Of a DNA stretch of 7,760 bases, positions 1-4,682 are shown one piece after another. Positions within the stretch are counted from its first letter, which is position 1; every line of letters starts with the position of its first letter. The notes below the pieces were generated by a model. That model saw nothing but the letters and a program-made list of their open reading frames with translations, did no database searches and had not been told where the DNA came from. The stretch comes from Acidobacteriaceae bacterium (lineage in GTDB: Bacteria; Acidobacteriota; Terriglobia; Terriglobales; Acidobacteriaceae). Location of the stretch: the NCBI GenBank assembly GCA_003154055.1, contig PMCH01000302.1, positions 12,461 through 20,220 on the forward strand. Reading direction: 5' to 3'. The position numbers and the translations under genes were made by a program.

Positions 1-102
1 GCGCTGGGCCTGTTTGGGCTGGTCGAAATGCTGGTGTTCCTGGGCATCCTGATTGTGGGCTATATCTGGATCTGGAAGAAGGGCGCGCTGGAATGGGTGT
101 AA
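1..102 (+). CDS. nuoA: NADH-quinone oxidoreductase subunit A, C-terminal end (partial)
   Basis: The window opens inside this gene, in frame 1, and shows its last 33 codons before TAA at 100-102. NuoA is a small three-helix membrane subunit at the junction of the complex I peripheral and membrane arms, next to NuoH, J and K. The visible part is the third transmembrane helix, beginning ALGLFGLVEMLVFLGILI and ending in the typical KKGALEWV tail; the Glu of LVEM is a conserved feature of this helix in the family. The start and the first two helices lie upstream. The stop is overlapped by 10 nt by the next ORF, which suggests translational coupling. The assignment rests on the tail motif and on the nuoC-D-H-J-K-L-M genes downstream. 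Confidence 0.9.
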   Translation, partial: ALGLFGLVEMLVFLGILIVGYIWIWKKGALEWV

Positions 103-410
103 AGCCGGCTGCTTCCGAAGAGACCTTCAGCGCGAGCCGTTGGACTCGTGGAAATCTGTGGTTCCCGACGCGCATCGTGGTCACCCCGCTGCGGGTGAGC
201 CGGGTGAAGAGGCGCCTGTTCGGCAACAGCGAGGAAAGCATATCGATTTCCCAGATAGCGTCGGTTAAGATTTCGACAGGAATTTTTTGGTCGGACATTC
301 GGATTGAGTCGAGTGGAGGGACCGATCCGATCACCAGTCACGGCCATCGCAAAGCTGACGCGCTGCGCATCCGCGACCTGGTGGAAAGTTTTCAGGCTGC
401 CGGGCACTAG
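93..410 (+). CDS. Small PH-domain-like (bPH/YdbS-type) protein in the nuoB position
   Basis: This 105-residue soluble protein has no signal peptide or membrane helix. From about residue 20 it reads like a bacterial PH-like domain: a WFPTRIVVTP strand, a basic RVKRR turn, SISISQIASVKI, an aromatic-rich turn (GIFWSDI), IESSGGTDPI, a GHRKADA turn, and a closing helix (RIRDLVESFQ). That alternation of strands and final helix is the DUF304/YdbS-like layout, matched from memory. The ATG at 93 lies within nuoA, with a purine-rich AAGAAGGG at 76-83 about 10 nt upstream. A later non-ATG start is possible because residues 1-18 look unconserved. Protein-like composition across the whole frame, unlike a shadow ORF, argues that it is real. 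Its role is unknown; a link to complex I assembly or the membrane is only suggested by position. It shows none of the cysteine motifs of NuoB. Confidence 0.72.
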   Translation: MGVKPAASEETFSASRWTRGNLWFPTRIVVTPLRVSRVKRRLFGNSEESISISQIASVKISTGIFWSDIRIESSGGTDPITSHGHRKADALRIRDLVESFQAAGH

Positions 411-439
411 CGTCAGGCGCGAACCGACGAACACGATGT

Positions 440-463
440 CGGTCATTGTGATGGCGGTCATTG
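440..463. repeat. 9-bp direct repeat (CGGTCATTG) upstream of nuoC
   Basis: CGGTCATTG occurs at 440-448 and again at 455-463, exactly 15 bp apart. The second copy runs into the candidate -35 hexamer. The arrangement could be an operator half-site pair or chance; nothing else supports a regulator here. Confidence 0.35.
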
Positions 464-489
464 ACGGTGACGCAACCAACTGTTAGAAG
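461..489 (+). promoter_or_regulatory. Candidate sigma-70 promoter for nuoC
   Basis: TTGACG at 461-466 (5 of 6 matches to the -35 consensus) is followed after exactly 17 bp by TAGAAG at 484-489 (4 of 6 matches to the -10 consensus). Transcription would start near 496, giving a leader of about 40 nt before the nuoC ATG. It is the only sizeable gap before the J-K-L-M part of the operon, so an internal promoter is plausible, but a match of this quality can arise by chance. Confidence 0.3.
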
Positions 490-536
490 TGATCGGTTCG
501 CAATCGTTTCCCAGCTTTTGAATTGCTAGACCCCCG

Positions 537-1253
537 ATGGCCGAGGAAAGCAAACCGCCCGTACCACCGCTGCCGGACGGCGAGAAGAAGCCGGCGGCGG
601 AAGTAGTCCCCCCCGCGCAAACGACTTCTGCTGCAAATGCCGTCGAAAAGCCGGCCGCTGCCGCGCCACCCGCAGCCGCAGACAAGCCGGTTGCGCCCCC
701 GGCCGCTGCCGCGCCACCCAAGCCTGCTGCTCCTGCCAAGCCCGCTGGTCCGGTCCCGATGCCGTGGACGTCGCCCATGGTGGAGAAGTACAGGCACCAG
801 TACGGCTCGGGGCTCGAGGCGCAAAGCTATCTCGGACAGAACTACTTCAGCGTGGACCGCTCGCTCATCCCCAACTTCCTCAAGCTACTGCGCGATGAAG
901 AGCAGTTCGACTACTGCGTGGACATCACCGCCGTCCATTATCCGAAGCGGGAGAAGCAGTTCGAAGTGATCTGGATTTTGTACTCGTTCGCGCGCAACGA
1001 ACGGGTTCGCGTCAAGACGCAGATTGTGGACGGTGAGTCGGTGGCCTCAGCCGTTCCGCTCTGGGCGACGGCGAACTGGCTGGAGCGCGAAGTGTATGAC
1101 ATGTTCGGGATCAAGTTCGACGGGCATCCTGACCTGAAGCGCATTCTGTTGCCCGACGGGTGGAAGGGTTTTCCGCTGCGCAAGGACTACGGCATCCTGC
1201 AACAGGACCAGGAGTGGGTGCAGATCAATCTGGGGATCGAGAGCGGACAATGA
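537..1253 (+). CDS. nuoC: NADH-quinone oxidoreductase subunit C with a Pro/Ala-rich N-terminal extension
   Basis: NuoC is the 30-kDa-type subunit of the quinone-reducing peripheral arm; it packs against NuoD and binds no cofactor. The core starts near residue 80 (MVEKYRHQYG) and carries the family signature: FDYCVDITAVHYP, then TANWLEREVYDMFGIKFDGH (about 178-197), then LKRILLPDGW and PLRKDY near 218. Residues 1 to about 75 are a low-complexity stretch of Pro, Ala and Lys (KPAA, APPAAA, APPKPAAP). This makes the protein 238 residues, against roughly 150-200 for stand-alone NuoC. The ATG at 537 has no clear Shine-Dalgarno sequence. Internal ATGs at 759 and 777 would give a standard-length protein, but the frame stays open and protein-like from 537, so I keep the long form. 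It ends in an ATGA overlap with nuoD. Confidence 0.95.
   Translation: MAEESKPPVPPLPDGEKKPAAEVVPPAQTTSAANAVEKPAAAAPPAAADKPVAPPAAAAPPKPAAPAKPAGPVPMPWTSPMVEKYRHQYGSGLEAQSYLGQNYFSVDRSLIPNFLKLLRDEEQFDYCVDITAVHYPKREKQFEVIWILYSFARNERVRVKTQIVDGESVASAVPLWATANWLEREVYDMFGIKFDGHPDLKRILLPDGWKGFPLRKDYGILQQDQEWVQINLGIESGQ
651..719 (+). repeat. 21-bp direct repeat inside the NuoC extension
   Basis: The 21 bases at 651-671 recur exactly at 699-719. The offset is 48 bp (16 codons), so the repeat is in frame and encodes the repeated PAAAAPP-type segments of the NuoC extension. A perfect repeat at DNA level, synonymous positions included, suggests recent slippage or duplication rather than selection on protein alone. 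Confidence 0.8.
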
Positions 1254-2416
1254 CGGCCGAGACCAAGAACGCCACAAACGCTCTCTCCAATCTGGATCTG
1301 GAGACTCCCGAGAAGCCGTATCTCGATTCGAACGAACTCATCATCAACATGGGGCCGCAGCATCCGGCGACGCATGGCGTGCTGCGCGTCATCCTGAAGC
1401 TCGACGGCGAAAAGGTACTCGGCACCGAATGTGTGATCGGCTATCTGCACCGCGGCGTGGAGAAGATTGCCGAGAACCGCACCTACACGATGTTCAATCC
1501 GTACGTGGATCGGATGGACTACGTGGCCGCGGTCTCGAACGGGCTGGGCTACTGCCAGGCGGTGGAGAAGTTGCTGAATGTCGAAGCGCCGCCGCGGGCC
1601 AACTACATCCGGGTGATCCTGACCGAGTTGAACCGGATCGCCAGCCATCAGCTCTGGCTGGGCACGCACGCGCTCGACATCGGGGCGATGACGCCGCTCT
1701 TTTATACCTTTCGCGATCGGGAGGAGATCCTCAAGATTTTCGAGAAGTACTGCGGAGCGCGGCTGACCACACATGCTTTCCGCATTGGCGGCTGCCAGTA
1801 CGAAACCTACGCGGGATTTGAACGGGAAGTGAAGGAGTTTGTCGCGTTCGTTAAGCCCAAGATCGATGAATACGAAGAGTTGCTGACTACCAACCGCATC
1901 TGGCTGGAGCGGACGAAGAACGTTGGCGTGATTTCCGCCGAGGACGCGATCGCGCTCGGTGTGACCGGTCCGGTGCTGCGCGCGAGCGGCGTGAAGTGGG
2001 ACATTCGTAAGGCACTGCCGTATGCCAACTACTCCGAATTCGATTTCGAAATTCCGATTGGCGAAAACGGCGACACGTACGACCGGTACCTGGTGCGCAT
2101 GGCGGAAATGCGGCAGTCGCTGCGCATCATCGAGCAGGCAGTGGAGCGCATTCCGGAAGGGCCGATCATGGCCAAGGTGCCGAAGGTGATCAAGCCGGCG
2201 GCGGGCGAAATCTATCACTCGATCGAAGCGCCGAAGGGCGAGTTGGGATACTTCATCGTCAGCGACGGCTCCACGCAGCCGTACCGCTTGCGCGTGCGTC
2301 CGCCGTCATTCGTGAATTTGCAGGCACTCGACATTATGGTGCGCGGTCTACTCGTGGCCGACGTGGTCGCGGTCATCGGCACTCTCGATATCGTGCTGGG
2401 CGAGGTGGACCGCTGA
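1250..2416 (+). CDS. nuoD: NADH-quinone oxidoreductase subunit D (49-kDa-type, quinone site)
   Basis: NuoD forms most of the quinone-reduction chamber of complex I, facing cluster N2 of NuoB. The 388-residue protein is of normal length. It has GPQHPATHGVLR at 35-46, and His42 and Tyr91 (in PYVDRMDY) align by spacing with the quinone-contacting His59 and Tyr108 of the bovine 49-kDa subunit. Further family motifs are GYLHRGVEKIAE (64-75), RIASHQLWLGTHALDIGAM, RIGG, and the canonical C-terminus DIVLGEVDR. The ATG at 1250 overlaps the nuoC stop (ATGA), typical of translational coupling. An upstream in-frame ATG at 1160 would add 30 residues read from within nuoC and is not credible. The next gene starts on its stop codon, so nuoE, F and G are absent from their usual place. 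Confidence 0.98.
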   Translation: MTAETKNATNALSNLDLETPEKPYLDSNELIINMGPQHPATHGVLRVILKLDGEKVLGTECVIGYLHRGVEKIAENRTYTMFNPYVDRMDYVAAVSNGLGYCQAVEKLLNVEAPPRANYIRVILTELNRIASHQLWLGTHALDIGAMTPLFYTFRDREEILKIFEKYCGARLTTHAFRIGGCQYETYAGFEREVKEFVAFVKPKIDEYEELLTTNRIWLERTKNVGVISAEDAIALGVTGPVLRASGVKWDIRKALPYANYSEFDFEIPIGENGDTYDRYLVRMAEMRQSLRIIEQAVERIPEGPIMAKVPKVIKPAAGEIYHSIEAPKGELGYFIVSDGSTQPYRLRVRPPSFVNLQALDIMVRGLLVADVVAVIGTLDIVLGEVDR

Positions 2417-3708
2417 TGCTGAATTCGCTCATGTCTTACCTCGGCAGCAGCGTGACTCCGGGAGAAGCTGGCAATCAGCTCTGGGCGCTGATCTACGTGC
2501 TGATTATTTTTACGGGCGTGTCGGTCGCGGTGATCGCGATGAACTGGCTGGAGCGCAAGGCGCTGGCGCACTTCCAGGTGCGGCTCGGCCCGATGCGCGT
2601 GGGCCCGCACGGATTGCTGCAGCCCATCGCCGACGCGGTGAAGCTCCTGCTCAAAGAAGACATCATTCCCAGCGAAGCGGACAAGTTTGTCTTTTGGATT
2701 GCGCCGCTGATTGGGCTGCTTGCGTCTTTCACGGTTTACACGGTTGTGCCGTTCGGTCCGTCGCAGGCCGTGAGCGACATGAACATCGGCATTCTTTTCA
2801 TGCTCGGCGTGTCGTCGCTGGGCGTGCTGGGGATCGTGATGGCGGGCTGGGCGTCGAATTCGCACTACCCGCTGATTGGAGCGCTGCGTTCGAGCGCGCA
2901 GATGGTGTCGTACGAAGTTGCCATGGGACTGGCTGTCGTGTCGGCGATCCTGATGACGAGTCTCAACCAGACTGGCACGGGTACGCTGAGCATGATTGGG
3001 ATCGTCCAGGCACAGCAGGAGCAGCATGTCTGGTTCCTGTTCAAATTCTTCCCGCTGGGAGCGATCGCATTCGTGATCTTCGCCATCGCGATGGTGGCGG
3101 AAACGAATCGCGCGCCGTTTGACCTTGCCGAAGCGGAATCGGAGCTGACGGCGGGCTTCCATACGGAGTACAGCGGACTGCGTTGGTCGCTGTTCATGCT
3201 GGCCGAGTACGCCGCGATGATTGCCGTGTCGTCGATTGCGGTGGCGCTCTGGCTCGGTGGATGGATGCGTCCGTTTTCGCACTGGCTGAGCGGCGGAGCG
3301 TGGGACTTTGTCTTCTCGCTATTTCCGGGCCTGACTTTCCTCGGTCTGGCGGCGATTGCTATTCGCGGCACAATTCGCATGCCGAAGCACAGTTTGTTTC
3401 GGATACAGACAATCGGCTTGGGAGCCTTTGCCGCTGTGCTCAGTGGGATCGGACTGCTTCTCCTGGGGATCGCGGTCGGGGCGCGCGCCGGTGATCATGT
3501 TGCGCTTGCCCGCTCCGCCGATGCGCTGAACAACGTTTACTGGTTTGTGATGAAGATTGCGGTCTTCATGTACATGTTTATCTGGTATCGCGCCACTTGG
3601 CCGCGCTACCGCTTCGACCAGCTGATGAGCGTGGGATGGAAAGTGATGCTGCCGATTTCGCTGGGCGTGCTGATTGTGACGGCGATCGTGGGGGTGATAG
3701 TCGGATGA
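2416..3708 (+). CDS. nuoH: NADH-quinone oxidoreductase subunit H with an extra C-terminal-half membrane segment
   Basis: NuoH is the membrane subunit joining the quinone chamber to the proton channels. Diagnostic motifs are NWLERKALAHFQVRLGP (43-59), GLLQPIADAVKLLLKED (66-82), AETNRAPFDLAEAESEL (228-244, the acidic quinone-tunnel loop), and RATWPRYRFDQLM near the end. The protein is 430 residues, against about 320-365 for most NuoH/Nqo8. The excess lies between GGWMRPF (281-287) and NNVYWFVMK (about 373-380). It contains two hydrophobic stretches (about 298-316 and 332-355) joined by a basic loop (RGTIRMPKH), which could be an additional helix pair. The ATG at 2416 shares its A with the nuoD stop, and GAGGTG at 2402-2407 is a good Shine-Dalgarno sequence 8 nt upstream. 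nuoI, normally next, is missing. Confidence 0.96.
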   Translation: MLNSLMSYLGSSVTPGEAGNQLWALIYVLIIFTGVSVAVIAMNWLERKALAHFQVRLGPMRVGPHGLLQPIADAVKLLLKEDIIPSEADKFVFWIAPLIGLLASFTVYTVVPFGPSQAVSDMNIGILFMLGVSSLGVLGIVMAGWASNSHYPLIGALRSSAQMVSYEVAMGLAVVSAILMTSLNQTGTGTLSMIGIVQAQQEQHVWFLFKFFPLGAIAFVIFAIAMVAETNRAPFDLAEAESELTAGFHTEYSGLRWSLFMLAEYAAMIAVSSIAVALWLGGWMRPFSHWLSGGAWDFVFSLFPGLTFLGLAAIAIRGTIRMPKHSLFRIQTIGLGAFAAVLSGIGLLLLGIAVGARAGDHVALARSADALNNVYWFVMKIAVFMYMFIWYRATWPRYRFDQLMSVGWKVMLPISLGVLIVTAIVGVIVG

Positions 3709-4214
3709 CCCCGGTCGCGACTCCATTCTTCTTTTATCTGCTGTCGGGATTGGCTGTGCTCGGCGGCGTGCTGGTGATCACGCGCCGCAACGCCGTGCAT
3801 TCCGCGCTGGCGCTGATTCTGACGCTGCTGGCGGTGGCGGGTCTCTACCTGATGCTCTATGCGCCGTTTGTCGCTGGCGTGCAGATCATTGTTTACGCGG
3901 GCGGCATCATGGTGCTGTTCCTGTTTGTCATCATGCTGGTCAATATCGAGCGCACCGTGAAGGAGCGGCAGTTCAACCGCATCTGGCCGGTCGGGCTGGC
4001 AGCGTCCGGCGCGCTGCTGGTGTTGTTTGTGTCGGTGTTGGTGAAGGGGAAAGCGCTGTTTCCGGAGCGCGGATTGCCCCTGCCGGAGGCCGATAACACC
4101 CAGAAGATTGGGGAGATGCTGTACGGCAATTACATGTTCGCCTTCGAAATCGCGTCGTTGCTGTTGCTGGTGGCGATTTTGGGGGCGGTGATTATGACGA
4201 AGAAGAAGATCTGA
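3705..4214 (+). CDS. nuoJ: NADH-quinone oxidoreductase subunit J
   Basis: NuoJ is a five-helix membrane subunit of the complex I heel, between NuoA/H and NuoK; its third helix changes conformation during turnover. The 169-residue protein shows the first helix (FFFYLLSGLAVLGG), the TRRNAVHSALALIL segment, and the signature third helix VYAGGIMVLFLFVIMLV (from residue 63). It ends with a last helix and a KKKI tail. Length and motifs are standard. The ATG at 3705 overlaps the nuoH stop (ATGA), and GGGGGTGA at 3690-3697 is a Shine-Dalgarno-like sequence 7 nt upstream. It directly follows nuoH, whereas nuoI lies between them in the usual 14-gene order. Confidence 0.95.
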   Translation: MTPVATPFFFYLLSGLAVLGGVLVITRRNAVHSALALILTLLAVAGLYLMLYAPFVAGVQIIVYAGGIMVLFLFVIMLVNIERTVKERQFNRIWPVGLAASGALLVLFVSVLVKGKALFPERGLPLPEADNTQKIGEMLYGNYMFAFEIASLLLLVAILGAVIMTKKKI

Positions 4215-4219
4215 AAGGC

Positions 4220-4261
4220 AGCTACTGGCTTCTAGCTACTAGCTAGGAGCTAGAAGCTAGA
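4220..4261 (+). repeat. Heptamer tandem array, nuoJ-nuoK gap
   Basis: Six consecutive 7-bp units fill this 42-bp stretch, starting at 4220, 4227, 4234, 4241, 4248 and 4255. All six begin (A/G)GCT; the first three continue TCT or ACT-like and the last three are AGCTAGN. The array occupies most of the 54-bp gap. Its final unit runs into GG to form AGAGG (4259-4263), which lies 5 nt from the nuoK ATG and can serve as its ribosome-binding site. Confidence 0.85.
4228..4257 (+). other. Hairpin within the nuoJ-nuoK heptamer array
   Basis: GCTTCTAGCT (4228-4237) is the exact reverse complement of AGCTAGAAGC (4248-4257), giving a 10-bp stem with a 10-nt loop. In mRNA this could form just upstream of the nuoK ribosome-binding site. 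No T-run follows, so it is not an intrinsic terminator. Confidence 0.6.
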
Positions 4262-4268
4262 GGTTGAC

Positions 4269-4577
4269 ATGCTCGAAATCACCACGTTTCACTATCTCGT
4301 CGTTGCAGCCGCGCTCTTTGTGCTGGGCGTGATTGGCGTGCTCACGCGCCGCAACGTGGTGGTCGTGCTGATGTCGATTGAGTTGATTCTGAATGCTGTG
4401 AACCTGAACCTGGTGGCGTTTTCGCGTATGTGGGGAGGGCTGCACGGGCAGGTGTTCGCGATCTTTGTTGTGGTGGACGCGGCGGCCGAGGCGGCTGTCG
4501 GGCTTGGAATCCTGATCGCCTTCTTCCGTAATAAGGAGACGATTAATGTGGATGAGATTGATTTGTTGAAATGGTGA
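4269..4577 (+). CDS. nuoK: NADH-quinone oxidoreductase subunit K
   Basis: NuoK is a three-helix membrane subunit that carries proton-path glutamates between NuoJ and NuoN. The 102-residue length is standard. Glu38 (LMSIELILNAVNLNL) and Glu74 (DAAAEAAVGLGI) correspond to E. coli Glu36 and Glu72. The RRN loop after helix 1 and the C-terminal DEIDLLKW are typical. One departure is Asp70 in the third helix, four residues before Glu74, where I expect a hydrophobic residue. The ATG at 4269 is preceded by AGAGG at 4259-4263, supplied by the end of the heptamer array. Unlike its upstream neighbours it does not overlap the previous gene. Confidence 0.95.
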   Translation: MLEITTFHYLVVAAALFVLGVIGVLTRRNVVVVLMSIELILNAVNLNLVAFSRMWGGLHGQVFAIFVVVDAAAEAAVGLGILIAFFRNKETINVDEIDLLKW

Positions 4578-4580
4578 GAA

Positions 4581-4634
4581 CGCTGCGAGCTTCGAGCCGC
4601 GAGCTACGAGTTGGGCTTCTGGCTGCTGGCAAGC
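4581..4634 (+). repeat. Heptamer tandem array, nuoK-nuoL gap, GCT-type part
   Basis: Directly after the nuoK stop, 7-bp units start at 4581, 4588, 4595, 4602 and 4609 (AGCTTCG, AGCTACG and variants). The phase then slips, and further units start at 4614, 4621 and 4628 (GGCTTCT, GGCTGCT, GGCAAGC). The 13 bases at 4615-4627 occur in reverse complement at 7023-7035 in the nuoL-nuoM gap, which ties the arrays together as one family. Confidence 0.75.
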
Positions 4635-4682
4635 AACAGCCAACGACGAAGAGCGAACGACGAATGACCAACGACTGACGAC
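4635..4682 (+). repeat. Heptamer tandem array, nuoK-nuoL gap, AACGACN-type part
   Basis: Six units of 7 bp begin at 4635, 4642, 4649, 4656, 4663 and 4670, with consensus AACGACN (two are exactly AACGACG). They are followed by GACGAC, which abuts the nuoL ATG at 4683. The period is the same as in the GCT-type arrays but the motif differs. No Shine-Dalgarno sequence is visible in this stretch. Confidence 0.8.

Larger units (their letters stand above)
411..536. other. Spacer between the PH-like gene and nuoC
   Basis: This 126-bp stretch has no convincing gene. It separates two otherwise compact groups of nuo genes. It contains a 9-bp direct repeat and a candidate sigma-70 promoter, listed separately. 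A 5-bp inverted repeat (CCGAC at 424-428, GTCGG at 438-442) is too weak and lacks the T-run needed for a terminator. No remnant of nuoB is visible: there are no Cys-Cys or PGCPP-type codons in any frame. Confidence 0.5.

Noticed and set aside
304..486. 60-codon + strand ORF overlapping the PH-like gene
   Set aside because: It is in another frame of the better-supported 93-410 gene and has no protein-like features.
103..536. Degenerate nuoB pseudogene between nuoA and nuoC
   Set aside because: No NuoB cysteine or glycine motifs were found in any frame, and the region is better explained by an intact PH-like gene plus a spacer.
1187..2218. 343-codon open frame on the minus strand opposite nuoD
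   Set aside because: It is a shadow of nuoD codon bias; there is no start-site context or recognisable motif.
2215..3282. 355-codon open frame on the minus strand opposite nuoD/nuoH
   Set aside because: The composition is dominated by Arg and His with no fold-like pattern, and it spans the junction of two well-supported + strand genes.
3283..3534. Frameshift or assembly error explaining the extra NuoH segment
   Set aside because: The reading frame stays open with membrane-protein composition throughout, and the conserved NuoH C-terminal block resumes in the same frame, so a genuine insertion is simpler.
4220..4261. Intrinsic terminator after nuoJ
   Set aside because: The stem is not GC-rich, no T-run follows, and nuoK starts within 12 nt of it.
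4581..4682. CRISPR-like array
   Set aside because: The units are 7 bp and contiguous, without unique spacers.
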